Source: Phytophthora colocasiae (lineage: Eukaryota > Oomycota > Peronosporomycetes > Peronosporales > Peronosporaceae). From it: DNA of 64,000 bases. The position numbers and the translations under genes were made by a program. Of this stretch, positions 45,197-60,100 are shown piece by piece. The stretch's first letter is position 1, and each line of letters opens with the position of its first letter. The stretch covers positions 744,001-808,000 of the forward strand of contig JAGKQI010000095.1 of the NCBI GenBank assembly GCA_018806915.1, in the 5' to 3' direction. Below the pieces are notes generated by a model. The model ran no database searches and was not told where the DNA came from. It saw nothing but the letters and a program-made list of their open reading frames with translations.

Positions 45197-48100
45197 CTGA
45201 GCACGTGTATTCACAAGACACAGTGACACATAGTGGCGCTTGCGCTTGCTTCACGGGCAACTTGGGCATCAAGCCCTGCACACAGTGCTCATCCGAGGGT
45301 CACATTAACGTTGATGCGAGTGGGTCCCACTGCTGTGTGGTTCGTGGAACCGTTGGTAGCCTGGAAGGCTTGCTCTGTGAATCACTGATCCAGTAGTATC
45401 ATAGATACGCCACCTGTGGCCTTCTTCCCACGCCCGTAGAGCCCCTTGACTCGAGCCAGTAGGCTCATATGCTTGGTAAGCATTGGGCCCAAGTGTGTGC
45501 CAAGTGGCATCGCGTACGGAGGCGTGAAACGCGCACGAGAGACAGCGCCGTCCACTCAAGGCAAGGTGCCGTGGCCATCGGCCGATAATCGCGTCGTGTG
45601 TTTACACTTTCAGGATACGGTATCTGGAATCTTGGTGGGGGAGTGTAACGGGGATGTTACACGAATGTTTCTCGTTGGTGTGTGACACACGTGGATACAT
45701 TTATGTGGGTACATAAATGTAACGGATTTAGTATCTAGCATACTAAATCCTAATCAAAATACAATGTGTGGCTCTGAGCTTAACTGCCAGCAAATGGCTA
45801 CATATGTGACGTGTGAGAATACAATGTGTCATACACAGATCTGTGACTTGTGCCTCCGGCCCGTGTCTACCACACCAATGTAGCCATGGCACACCGTGCC
45901 GTGTAACCCCGTTACATTAGCTATCTGGTGCTCGTTGTCGTGTCTACGACTGTGCTGAGCACGTGTATTCACAAGACACAGTGACACATAGTGGCGCTTG
46001 CGCTTGCTTCACGGGCAACTTGGGCATCAAGCCCTGCACACAGTGCTCATCCGAGGGTCACATTAACGTTGATGCGAGTGGGTCCCACTGCTGTGTGGTT
46101 CGTGGAACCGTTGGTAGCCTGGAAGGCTTGCTCTGTGAATCACTGATCCAGTAGTATCATAGATACGCCACCTGTGGCCTTCTTCCCACGCCCGTAGAGC
46201 CCCTTGACTCGAGCCAGTAGGCTCATATGCTTGGTAAGCATTGGGCCCAAGTGTGTGCCAAGTGGCATCGCGTACGGAGGCGTGAAACGCGCACGAGAGA
46301 CAGCGCCGTCCACTCAAGGCAAGGTGCCGTGGCCATCGGCCGATAATCGCGTCGTGTGTTTACACTTTCAGGATACGGTATCTGGAATCTTGGTGGGGGG
46401 GGGAGTGTAACGGGGATGTTACACGAATGTTTCTCGTTGGTGTGTGACACACGTGGATACATTTATGTGGGTACATAAATGTAACGGATTTAGTATCTAG
46501 CATACTAAATCCTAATCAAAATGCAATGTGTGGCTCTGAGCTTAACTGCCAGCAAATGGCTACATATGTGACGTGTGAGAATACAATGTGTCATACACAG
46601 ATCTGTGACTTGTGCCTCCGGCCCGTGTCTACCACACCAATGTAGCCATGGCACACCGTGCCGTGTAACCCCGTTACATTAGCTATCTGGTGCTCGTTGT
46701 CGTGTCTACGACTGTGCTGAGCACGTGTATTCACAAGACACAGTGACACATAGTGGCGCTTGCGCTTGCTTCACGGGCAACTTGGGCATCAAGCCCTGCA
46801 CACAGTGCTCATCCGAGGGTCACATTAACGTTGATGCGAGTGGGTCCCACTGCTGTGTGGTTCGTGGAACCGTTGGTAGCCTGGAAGGCTTGCTCTGTGA
46901 ATCACTGATCCAGTAGTATCATAGATACGCCACCTGTGGCCTTCTTCCCACGCCCGTAGAGCCCCTTGACTCGAGCCAGTAGGCTCATATGCTTGGTAAG
47001 CATTGGGCCCAAGTGTGTGCCAAGTGGCATCGCGTACGGAGGCGTGAAACGCGCACGAGAGACAGCGCCGTCCACTCAAGGCAAGGTGCCGTGGCCATCG
47101 GCCGATAATCGCGTCGTGTGTTTACACTTTCAGGATACGGTATCTGGAATCTTGGTGGGGGGAGTGTAACGGGGATGTTACACGAATGTTTCTCGTTGGT
47201 GTGTGACACACGTGGATACATTTATGTGGGTACATAAATGTAACGGATTTAGTATCTAGCATACTAAATCCTAATCAAAATACAATGTGTGGCTCTGAGC
47301 TTAACTGCCAGCAAATGGCTACATATGTGACGTGTGAGAATACAATGTGTCATACACAGATCTGTGACTTGTGCCTCCGGCCCGTGTCTACCACACCAAT
47401 GTAGCCATGGCACACCGTGCCGTGTAACCCCGTTACATTAGCTATCTGGTGCTCGTTGTCGTGTCTACGACTGTGCTGAGCACGTGTATTCACAAGACAC
47501 AGTGACACATAGTGGCGCTTGCGCTTGCTTCACGGGCAACTTGGGCATCAAGCCCTGCACACAGTGCTCATCCGAGGGTCACATTAACGTTGATGCGAGT
47601 GGGTCCCACTGCTGTGTGGTTCGTGGAACCGTTGGTAGCCTGGAAGGCTTGCTCTGTGAATCACTGATCCAGTAGTATCATAGATACGCCACCTGTGGCC
47701 TTCTTCCCACGCCCGTAGAGCCCCTTGACTCGAGCCAGTAGGCTCATATGCTTGGTAAGCATTGGGCCCAAGTGTGTGCCAAGTGGCATCGCGTACGGAG
47801 GCGTGAAACGCGCACGAGAGACAGCGCCGTCCACTCAAGGCAAGGTGCCGTAGCCATCGGCCGATAATCGCGTCGTGTGTTTACACTTTCAGGATACGGT
47901 ATCTGGAATCTTGGTGGGGGGGGGAGTGTAACGGGGATGTTACACGAATGTTTCTCGTTGGTGTGTGACACACGTGGATACATTTATGTGGGTACATAAA
48001 TGTAACGGATTTAGTATCTAGCATACTAAATCCTAATCAAAATGCAATGTGTGGCTCTGAGCTTAACTGCCAGCAAATGGCTACATATGTGACGTGTGAG

Positions 48101-51100
48101 AATACAATGTGTCATACACAGATCTGTGACTTGTGCCTCCGGCCCGTGTCTACCACACCAATGTAGCCATGGCACACCGTGCCGTGTAACCCCGTTACAT
48201 TAGCTATCTGGTGCTCGTTGTCGTGTCTACGACTGTGCTGAGCACGTGTATTCACAAGACACAGTGACACATAGTGGCGCTTGCGCTTGCTTCACGGGCA
48301 ACTTGGGCATCAAGCCCTGCACACAGTGCTCATCCGAGGGTCACATTAACGTTGATGCGAGTGGGTCCCACTGCTGTGTGGTTCGTGGAACCGTTGGTAG
48401 CCTGGAAGGCTTGCTCTGTGAATCACTGATCCAGTAGTATCATAGATACGCCACCTGTGGCCTTCTTCCCACGCCCGTAGAGCCCCTTGACTCGAGCCAG
48501 TAGGCTCATATGCTTGGTAAGCATTGGGCCCAAGTGTGTGCCAAGTGGCATCGCGTACGGAGGCGTGAAACGCGCACGAGAGACAGCGCCGTCCACTCAA
48601 GGCAAGGTGCCGTGGCCATCGGCCGATAATCGCGTCGTGTGTTTACACTTTCAGGATACGGTATCTGGAATCTTGGTGGGGGAGTGTAACGGGGATGTTA
48701 CACGAATGTTTCTCGTTGGTGTGTGACACACGTGGATACATTTATGTGGGTACATAAATGTAACGGATTTAGGATCTAGCATACTAAATCCTAATCAAAA
48801 ATACAATGTGTGGCTCTGAGCTTAACTGCCAGCAAATGGCTACATATGTGACGTGTGAGAATACAATGTGTCATACACAGATTCTGTGACTTGTGCCTCC
48901 GGCCCGTGTCTACCACACCAATGTAGCCATGGCACACCGTGCCGTGTAACCCCGTTACATTAGCTGTCTGGTGCTCGTTGTCGTGTCTACGACTGTGCTG
49001 AGCACGTGTATTCACAAGACACAGTGACACATAGTGGCGCTTGCGCTTGCTTCACGGGCAACTTGGGCATCAAGCCCTGCACACAGTGCTCATCCGAGGG
49101 TCACATTAACGTTGATGCGAGTGGGTCCCACTGCTGTGTGGTTCGTGGAACCGTTGGTAGCCTGGAAGGCTTGCTCTGTGAATCACTGATCCAGTAGTAT
49201 CATAGATACGCCACCTGTGGCCTTCTTCCCACGCCCGTAGAGCCCCTTGACTCGAGCCAGTAGGCTCATATGCTTGGTAAGCATTGGGCCCAAGTGTGTG
49301 CCAAGTGGCATCGCGTACGGAGGCGTGAAACGCGCACGAGAGACAGCGCCGTCCACTCAAGGCAAGGTGCCGTGGCCATCGGCCGATAATCGCGTCGTGT
49401 GTTTACACTTTCAGGATACGGTATCTGGAATCTTGGTGGGGAGTGTAACGGGGATGTTACACGAATGTTTCTCGTTGGTGTGTGACACACGTGGATACAT
49501 TTATGTGGGTACATAAATGTAACGGATTTAGTATCTAGCATACTAAATCCTAATCAAAATACAATGTGTGGCTCTGAGCTTAACTGCCAGCAAATGGCTA
49601 CATATGTGACGTGTGAGAATACAATGTGTCATACACAGATCTGTGACTTGTGCCTCCGGCCCGTGTCTACCACACCAATGTAGCCATGGCACACCGTGCC
49701 GTGTAACCCCGTTACATTAGCTATCTGGTGCTCGTTGTCGTGTCTACGACTGTGCTGAGCACGTGTATTCACAAGACACAGTGACACATAGTGGCGCTTG
49801 CGCTTGCTTCACGGGCAACTTGGGCATCAAGCCCTGCACACAGTGCTCATCCGAGGGTCACATTAACGTTGATGCGAGTGGGTCCCACTGCTGTGTGGTT
49901 CGTGGAACCGTTGGTAGCCTGGAAGGCTTGCTCTGTGAATCACTGATCCAGTAGTATCATAGATACGCCACCTGTGGCCTTCTTCCCACGCCCGTAGAGC
50001 CCCTTGACTCGAGCCAGTAGGCTCATATGCTTGGTAAGCATTGGGCCCAAGTGTGTGCCAAGTGGCATCGCGTACGGAGGCGTGAAACGCGCACGAGAGA
50101 CAGCGCCGTCCACTCAAGGCAAGGTGCCGTGGCCATCGGCCGATAATCGCGTCGTGTGTTTACACTTTCAGGATACGGTATCTGGAATCTTGGTGGGGGG
50201 GGGGGGAGTGTAACGGGGATGTTACACGAATGTTTCTCGTTGGTGTGTGACACACGTGGATACATTTATGTGGGTACATAAATGTAACGGATTTAGTATC
50301 TAGCATACTAAATCCTAATCAAAATGCAATGTGTGGCTCTGAGCTTAACTGCCAGCAAATGGCTACATATGTGACGTGTGAGAATACAATGTGTCATACA
50401 CAGATCTGTGACTTGTGCCTCCGGCCCGTGTCTACCACACCAATGTAGCCATGGCACACCGTGCCGTGTAACCCCGTTACATTAGCTATCTGGTGCTCGT
50501 TGTCGTGTCTACGACTGTGCTGAGCACGTGTATTCACAAGACACAGTGACACATAGTGGCGCTTGCGCTTGCTTCACGGGCAACTTGGGCATCAAGCCCT
50601 GCACACAGTGCTCATCCGAGGGTCACATTAACGTTGATGCGAGTGGGTCCCACTGCTGTGTGGTTCGTGGAACCGTTGGTAGCCTGGAAGGCTTGCTCTG
50701 TGAATCACTGATCCAGTAGTATCATAGATACGCCACCTGTGGCCTTCTTCCCACGCCCGTAGAGCCCCTTGACTCGAGCCAGTAGGCTCATATGCTTGGT
50801 AAGCATTGGGCCCAAGTGTGTGCCAAGTGGCATCGCGTACGGAGGCGTGAAACGCGCACGAGAGACAGCGCCGTCCACTCAAGGCAAGGTGCCGTGGCCA
50901 TCGGCCGATAATCGCGTCGTGTGTTTACACTTTCAGGATACGGTATCTGGAATCTTGGTGGGGGGGGGGAGTGTAACGGGGATGTTACACGAATGTTTCT
51001 CGTTGGTGTGTGACACACGTGGATACATTTATGTGGGTACATAAATGTAACGGATTTAGTATCTAGCATACTAAATCCTAATCAAAATGCAATGTGTGGC

Positions 51101-54100
51101 TCTGAGCTTAACTGCCAGCAAATGGCTACATATGTGACGTGTGAGAATACAATGTGTCATACACAGATCTGTGACTTGTGCCTCCGGCCCGTGTCTACCA
51201 CACCAATGTAGCCATGGCACACCGTGCCGTGTAACCCCGTTACATTAGCTGTCTGGTGCTCGTTGTCGTGTCTACGACTGTGCTGAGCACGTGTATTCAC
51301 AAGACACAGTGACACATAGTGGCGCTTGCGCTTGCTTCACGGGCAACTTGGGCATCAAGCCCTGCACACAGTGCTCATCCGAGGGTCACATTAACGTTGA
51401 TGCGAGTGGGTCCCACTGCTGTGTGGTTCGTGGAACCGTTGGTAGCCTGGAAGGCTTGCTCTGTGAATCACTGATCCAGTAGTATCATAGATACGCCACC
51501 TGTGGCCTTCTTCCCACGCCCGTAGAGCCCCTTGACTCGAGCCAGTAGGCTCATATGCTTGTAAGCATTGGGCCCAAGTGTGTGCCAAGTGGCATCGCGT
51601 ACGGAGGCGTGAAACGCGCACGAGAGACAGCGCCGTCCACTCAAGGCAAGGTGCCGTGGCCATCGGCCGATAATCGCGTCGTGTGTTTACACTTTCAGGA
51701 TACGGTATCTGGAATCTTGGTGGGGGGGGGGAGTGTAACGGGGATGTTACACGAATGTTTCTCGTTGGTGTGTGACACACGTGGATACATTTATGTGGGT
51801 ACATAAATGTAACGGATTTAGTATCTAGCATACTAAATCCTAATCAAATGCAATGTGTGGCTCTGAGCTTAACTGCCAGCAAATGGCTACATATGTGACG
51901 TGTGAGAATACAATGTGTCATACACAGATCTGTGACTTGTGCCTCCGGCCCGTGTCTACCACACCAATGTAGCCATGGCACACCGTGCCGTGTAACCCCG
52001 TTACATTAGCTGTCTGGTGCTCGTTGTCGTGTCTACGACTGTGCTGAGCACGTGTATTCACAAGACACAGTGACACATAGTGGCGCTTGCGCTTGCTTCA
52101 CGGGCAACTTGGGCATCAAGCCCTGCACACAGTGCTCATCCGAGGGTCACATTAACGTTGATGCGAGTGGGTCCCACTGCTGTGTGGTTCGTGGAACCGT
52201 TGGTAGCCTGGAAGGCTTGCTCTGTGAATCACTGATCCAGTAGTATCATAGATACGCCACCTGTGGCCTTCTTCCCACGCCCGTAGAGCCCCTTGACTCG
52301 AGCCAGTAGGCTCATATGCTTGGTAAGCATTGGGCCCAAGTGTGTGCCAAGTGGCATCGCGTACGGAGGCGTGAAACGCGCACGAGAGACAGCGCCGTCC
52401 ACTCAAGGCAAGGTGCCGTGGCCATCGGCCGATAATCGCGTCGTGTGTTTACACTTTCAGGATACGGTATCTGGAATCTTGGTGGGGAGTGTAACGGGAT
52501 GTTACACGAATGTTTCTCGTTGGTGTGTGACACACGTGGATACATTTATGTGGGTACATAAATGTAACGGATTTAGTATCTAGCATACTAAATCCTAATC
52601 AAAATACAATGTGTGGCTCTGAGCTTAACTGCCAGCAAATGGCTACATATGTGACGTGTGAGAATACAATGTGTCATACACAGATCTGTGACTTGTGCCT
52701 CCGGCCCGTGTCTACCACACCAATGTAGCCATGGCACACCGTGCCGTGTAACCCCGTTACATTAGCTGTCTGGTGCTCGTTGTCGTGTCTACGACTGTGC
52801 TGAGCACGTGTATTCACAAGACACAGTGACACATAGTGGCGCTTGCGCTTGCTTCACGGGCAACTTGGGCATCAAGCCCTGCACACAGTGCTCATCCGAG
52901 GGTCACATTAACGTTGATGCGAGTGGGTCCCACTGCTGTGTGGTTCGTGGAACCGTTGGTAGCCTGGAAGGCTTGCTCTGTGAATCACTGATCCAGTAGT
53001 ATCATAGATACGCCACCTGTGGCCTTCTTCCCACGCCCGTAGAGCCCCTTGACTCGAGCCAGTAGGCTCATATGCTTAGTAAGCATTGGGCCCAAGTGTG
53101 TGCCAAGTGGCATCGCGTACGGAGGCGTGAAACGCGCACGAGAGACAGCGCCGTCCACTCAAGGCAAGGTGCCGTGGCCATCGGCCGATAATCGCGTCGT
53201 GTGTTTACACTTTCAGGATACGGTATCTGGAATCTTGGTGGGGAGTGTAACGGCGATGTTACACGAATGTTTCTCGTTGGTGTGTGACACACGTGGATAC
53301 ATTTATGTGGGTACATAAATGTAACGGATTTAGTATCTAGCATACTAAATCCTAATCAAAATGCAATGTGTGGCTCTGAGCTTAACTGCCAGCAAATGGC
53401 TACATATGTGACGTGTGAGAATACAATGTGTCATACACAGATCTGTGACTTGTGCCTCCGGCCCGTGTCTACCACACCAATGTAGCCATGGCACACCGTG
53501 CCGTGTAACCCCGTTACATTAGCTGTCTGGTGCTCGTTGTCGTGTCTACGACTGTGCTGAGCACGTGTATTCACAAGACACAGTGACACATAGTGGCGCT
53601 TGCGCTTGCTTCACGGGCAACTTGGGCATCAAGCCCTGCACACAGTGCTCATCCGAGGGTCACATTAACGTTGATGCGAGTGGGTCCCACTGCTGTGTGG
53701 TTCGTGGAACCGTTGGTAGCCTGGAAGGCTTGCTCTGTGAATCACTGATCCAGTAGTATCATAGATACGCCACCTGTGGCCTTCTTCCCACGCCCGTAGA
53801 GCCCCTTGACTCGAGCCAGTAGGCTCATATGCTTGGTAAGCATTGGGCCCAAGTGTGTGCCAAGTGGCATCGCGTACGGAGGCGTGAAACGCGCACGAGA
53901 GACAGCGCCGTCCACTCAAGGCAAGGTGCCGTGGCCATCGGCCGATAATCGCGTCGTGTGTTTACACTTTCAGGATACGGTATCTGGAATCTTGGTGGGG
54001 AGTGGAACGGGGATGTTACACGAATGTTTCTCGTTGGTGTGTGACACACGTGGATACATTTATGTGGGTACATAAATGTAACGGATTTAGTATCTAGCAT

Positions 54101-57100
54101 ACTAAATCCTAATCAAAAATGCAATGTGTGGCTCTGAGCTTAACTGCCAGCAAATGGCTACATATGTGACGTGTGAGAATACAATGTGTCATACACAGAT
54201 CTGTGACTTGTGCCTCCGGCCCGTGTCTACCACACCAATGTAGCCATGGCACACCGTGCCGTGTAACCCCGTTACATTAGCTATCTGGTGCTCGTTGTCG
54301 TGTCTACGACTGTGCTGAGCACGTGTATTCACAAGACACAGTGACGGCGAGTGGCGCTTGCGCTTGCTTCACGGGCAACTTGGGCATCAAGCCCTGCACA
54401 CAGTGCTCATCCGAGGGTCACATTAACGTTGATGCGAGTGGGTCCCACTGCTGTGTGGTTCGTGGAACCGTTGGTAGCCTGGAAGGCTTGCTCTGTGAAT
54501 CACTGATCCAGTAGTATCATAGATACGCCACCTGTGGCCTTCTTCCCACGCCCGTAGAGCCCCTTGACTCGAGCCAGTAGGCTCATATGCTTGGTAAGCA
54601 TTGGGCCCAAGTGTGTGCCAAGTGGCATCGCGTACGGAGGCGTGAAACGCGCACGAGAGACAGCGCCGTCCACTCAAGGCAAGGTGCCGTGGCCATCGGC
54701 CGATAATCGCGTCGTGTGTTTACACTTTCAGGATACGGTATCTGGAATCTTGGTGGGGAGTGTAACGGGGATGTTACACGAATGGGTCTCGTTGGTGTGT
54801 GACACACGTGGATACATTTATGTGGGTACATAAATGTAACGGATTTAGTATCTAGCATACTAAATCCTAATCAAAATGCAATGTGTGGCTCTGAAGCTTA
54901 ACTGCCAGCAAATGGCTACATATGTGACGTGTGAGAATACAATGTGTCATACACAGATCTGTGACTTGTGCCTCCGGCCCGTGTCTACCACACCAATGTA
55001 GCCATGGCACACCGTGCCGTGTAACCCCGTTACATTAGCTGTCTGGTGCTCGTTGTCGTGTCTACGACTGTGCTGAGCACGTGTATTCACAAGACACAGT
55101 GACACATAGTGGCGCTTGCGCTTGCTTCACGGGCAACTTGGGCATCAAGCCCTGCACACAGTGCTCATCCGAGGGTCACATTAACGTTGATGCGAGTGGG
55201 TCCCACTGCTGTGTGGTTCGTGGAACCGTTGGTAGCCTGGAAGGCTTGCTCTGTGAATCACTGATCCAGTAGTATCATAGATACGCCACCTGTGGCCTTC
55301 TTCCCACGCCCGTAGAGCCCCTTGACTCGAGCCAGTAGGCTCATATGCTTTGTATGCATTGGGCCCAAGTGTGTGCCAAGTGGCATCGCGTACGGAGGCG
55401 TGAAACGCGCACGAGAGACAGCGCCGTCCACTCAAGGCAAGGTGCCGTGGCCATCGGCCGATAATCGCGTCGTGTGTTTACACTTTCAGGATACGGTATC
55501 TGGAATCTTGGTGGGGAGTGTAACGGGGATGTTACACGAATGTTTCTCGTTGGTGTGTGACACACGTGGATACATTTATGTGGGTACATAAATGTAACGG
55601 ATTTAGTATCTAGCATACTAAATCCTAATCAAAATGCAATGTGTGGCTCTGAAGCTTAACTGCCAGCAAATGGCTACATATGTGACGTGTGAGAATACAA
55701 TGTGTCATACACAGATCTGTGACTTGTGCCTCCGGCCCGTGTCTACCACACCAATGTAGCCATGGCACACCGTGCCGTGTAACCCCGTTACATTAGCTGT
55801 CTGGTGCTCGTTGTCGTGTCTACGACTGTGCTGAGCACGTGTATTCACAAGACACAGTGACACATAGTGGCGCTTGCGCTTGCTTCACGGGCAACTTGGG
55901 CATCAAGCCCTGCACACAGTGCTCATCCGAGGGTCACATTAACGTTGATGCGAGTGGGTCCCACTGCTGTGTGGTTCGTGGAACCGTTGGTAGCCTGGAA
56001 GGCTTGCTCTGTGAATCACTGATCCAGTAGTATCATAGATACGCCACCTGTGGCCTTCTTCCCACGCCCGTAGAGCCCCTTGACTCGAGCCAGTAGGCTC
56101 ATATGCTTGGTAAGCATTGGGCCCAAGTGTGTGCCAAGTGGCATCGCGTACGGAGGCGTGAAACGCGCACGAGAGACAGCGCCGTCCACTCAAGGCAAGG
56201 TGCCGTGGCCATCGGCCGATAATCGCGTCGTGTGTTTACACTTTCAGGATACGGTATCTGGAATCTTGGTGGGGGAGTGTAACGGGGATGTTACACGAAT
56301 GTTTCTCGTTGGTGTGTGACACACGTGGATACATTTATGTGGGTACATAAATGTAACGGATTTAGTATCTAGCATACTAAATCCTAATCAAATGCAATGT
56401 GTGGCTCTGAGCTTAACTGCCAGCAAATGGCTACATATGTGACGTGTGAGAATACAATGTGTCATACACAGATCTGTGACTTGTGCCTCCGGCCCGTGTC
56501 TACCACACCAATGTAGCCATGGCACACCGTGCCGTGTAACCCCGTTACATTAGCTGTCTGGTGCTCGTTGTCGTGTCTACGACTGTGCTGAGCACGTGTA
56601 TTCACAAGACACAGTGACATTACAGCAGTGGCGCTTGCGCTTGCTTCACGGGCAACTTGGGCATCAAGCCCTGCACACAGTGCTCATCCGAGGTCACATT
56701 AACGTTGATGCGAGTGGGTCCCACTGCTGTGTGGTTCGTGGAACCGTTGGTAGCCTGGAAGGCTTGCTCTGTGAATCACTGATCCAGTAGTATCATAGAT
56801 ACGCCACCTGTGGCCTTCTTCCCACGCCCGTAGAGCCCCTTGACTCGAGCCAGTAGGCTCATATGCTTGGTAAGCATTGGGCCCAAGTGTGTGCCAAGTG
56901 GCATCGCGTACGGAGGCGTGAAACGCGCACGAGAGACAGCGCCGTCCACTCAAGGCAAGGTGCCGTGGCCATCGGCCGATAATCGCGTCGTGTGTTTACA
57001 CTTTCAGGATACGGTATCTGGAATCTTGGTGGGGGGGGGGAGTGTAACGGGGATGTTACACGAATGTTTCTCGTTGGTGTGTGACACACGTGGATACATT

Positions 57101-60100
57101 TATGTGGGTACATAAATGTAACGGATTTAGTATCTAGCATACTAAATCCTAATCAAAATGCAATGTGTGGCTCTGAGCTTAACTGCCAGCAAATGGCTAC
57201 ATATGTGACGTGTGAGAATACAATGTGTCATACACAGATCTGTGACTTGTGCCTCCGGCCCGTGTCTACCACACCAATGTAGCCATGGCACACCGTGCCG
57301 TGTAACCCCGTTACATTAGCTGTCTGGTGCTCGTTGTCGTGTCTACGACTGTGCTGAGCACGTGTATTCACAAGACACAGTGACACATAGTGGCGCTTGC
57401 GCTTGCTTCACGGGCAACTTGGGCATCAAGCCCTGCACACAGTGCTCATCCGAGGGTCACATTAACGTTGATGCGAGTGGGTCCCACTGCTGTGTGGTTC
57501 GTGGAACCGTTGGTAGCCTGGAAGGCTTGCTCTGTGAATCACTGATCCAGTAGTATCATAGATACGCCACCTGTGGCCTTCTTCCCACGCCCGTAGAGCC
57601 CCTTGACTCGAGCCAGTAGGCTCATATGCTTGGTAAGCATTGGGCCCAAGTGTGTGCCAAGTGGCATCGCGTACGGAGGCGTGAAACGCGCACGAGAGAC
57701 AGCGCCGTCCACTCAAGGCAAGGTGCCGTGGCCATCGGCCGATAATCGCGTCGTGTGTTTACACTTTCAGGATACGGTATCTGGAATCTTGGTGGGGGGG
57801 GGAGTGTAACGGGGATGTTACACGAATGTTTCTCGTTGGTGTGTGAAACACGTGGATACATTTATGTGGGTACATAAATGTAACGGATTTAGTATCTAGC
57901 ATACTAAATCCTAATCAAAATGCAATGTGTGGCTCTGAGCTTAACTGCCAGCAAATGGCTACATATGTGACGTGTGAGAATACAATGTGTCATACACAGA
58001 TCTGTGACTTGTGCCTCCGGCCCGTGTCTACCACACCAATGTAGCCATGGCACACCGTGCCGTGTAACCCCGTTACATTAGCTGTCTGGTGCTCGTTGTC
58101 GTGTCTACGACTGTGCTGAGCACGTGCATTCACAAGACACAGTGACACAGTGGCGCTTGCGCTTGCTTCACGGGCAACTTGGGCATCAAGCCCTGCACAC
58201 AGTGCTCATCCGAGGGTCACATTAACGTTGATGCGAGTGGGTCCCACTGCTGTGTGGTTCGTGGAACCGTTGGTAGCCTGGAAGGCTTGCTCTGTGAATC
58301 ACTGATCCAGTAGTATCATAGATACGCCACCTGTGGCCTTCTTCCCACGCCCGTAGAGCCCTTGACTCGAGCCAGTAGGCTCATATGCTTGGCAAGCATT
58401 GGGCCCAAGTGTGTGCCAAGTGGCATCGCGTACGGAGGCGTGAAACGCGCACGAGAGACAGCGCCGTCCACTCAAGGCAAGGTGCCGTGGCCATCGGCCG
58501 ATAATCGCGTCGTGTGTTTACACTTTCAGGATACGGTATCTGGAATCTTGGTGGGGGGGGAGTGTAACGGGGATGTTACACGAATGTTTCTCGTTGGTGT
58601 GTGACACACGTGGATACATTTATGTGGGTACATAAATGTAACGGATTTAGTATCTAGCATACTAAATCCTAATCAAAATGCAATGTGTGGCTCTGAGCTT
58701 AACTGCCAGCAAATGGCTACATATGTGACGTGTGAGAATACAATGTGTCATACACAGATCTGTGACTTGTGCCTCCGGCCCGTGTCTACCACACCAATGT
58801 AGCCATGGCACACCGTGCCGTGTAACCCCGTTACATTAGCTGTCTGGTGCTCGTTGTCGTGTCTACGACTGTGCTGGAGCACGTGCATTCACAAGACACA
58901 GTGACACATAGTGGCGCTTGCGCTTGCTTCACGGGCAACTTGGGCATCAAGCCCTGCACACAGTGCTCATCCGAGGGTCACATTAACGTTGATGCGAGTG
59001 GGTCCCACTGCTGTGTGGTTCGTGGAACCGTTGGTAGCCTGGAAGGCTTGCTCTGTGAATCACTGATCCAGTAGTATCATAGATACGCCACCTGTGGCCT
59101 TCTTCCCACGCCCGTAGAGCCCCTTGACTCGAGCCAGTAGGCTCATATGCTTGGTAAGCATTGGGCCCAAGTGTGTGCCAAGTGGCATCGCGTACGGAGG
59201 CGTGAAACGCGCACGAGAGACAGCGCCGTCCACTCAAGGCAAGGTGCCGTGGCCATCGGCCGATAATCGCGTCGTGTGTTTACACTTTCAGGATACGGTA
59301 TCTGGAATCTTGGTGGGGGGGGAGTGTAACGGGGATGTTACACGAATGTTTCTCGTTGGTGTGTGACACACGTGGATACATTTATGTGGGTACATAAATG
59401 TAACGGATTTAGTATCTAGCATACTAAATCCTAATCAAAATGCAATGTGTGGCTCTGAGCTTAACTGCCAGCAAATGGCTACATATGTGACGTGTGAGAA
59501 TACAATGTGTCATACACAGATCTGTGACTTGTGCCTCCGGCCCGTGTCTACCACACCAATGTAGCCATGGCACACCGTGCCGTGTAACCCCGTTACATTA
59601 GCTATCTGGTGCTCGTTGTCGTGTCTACGACTGTGCTGAGCACGTGTATTCACAAGACACAGTGACACATAGTGGCGCTTGCGCTTGCTTCACGGGCAAC
59701 TTGGGCATCAAGCCCTGCACACAGTGCTCATCCGAGGGTCACATTAACGTTGATGCGAGTGGGTCCCACTGCTGTGTGGTTCGTGGAACCGTTGGTAGCC
59801 TGGAAGGCTTGCTCTGTGAATCACTGATCCAGTAGTATCATAGATACGCCACCTGTGGCCTTCTTCCCACGCCCGTAGAGCCCCTTGACTCGAGCCAGTA
59901 GGCTCATATGCTTGGTAAGCATTGGGCCCAAGTGTGTGCCAAGTGGCATCGCGTACGGAGGCGTGAAACGCGCACGAGAGACAGCGCCGTCCACTCAAGG
60001 CAAGGTGCCGTGGCCATCGGCCGATAATCGCGTCGTGTGTTTACACTTTCAGGATACGGTATCTGGAATCTTGGTGGGGGGGGGGGGGGAGTGTAACGGG

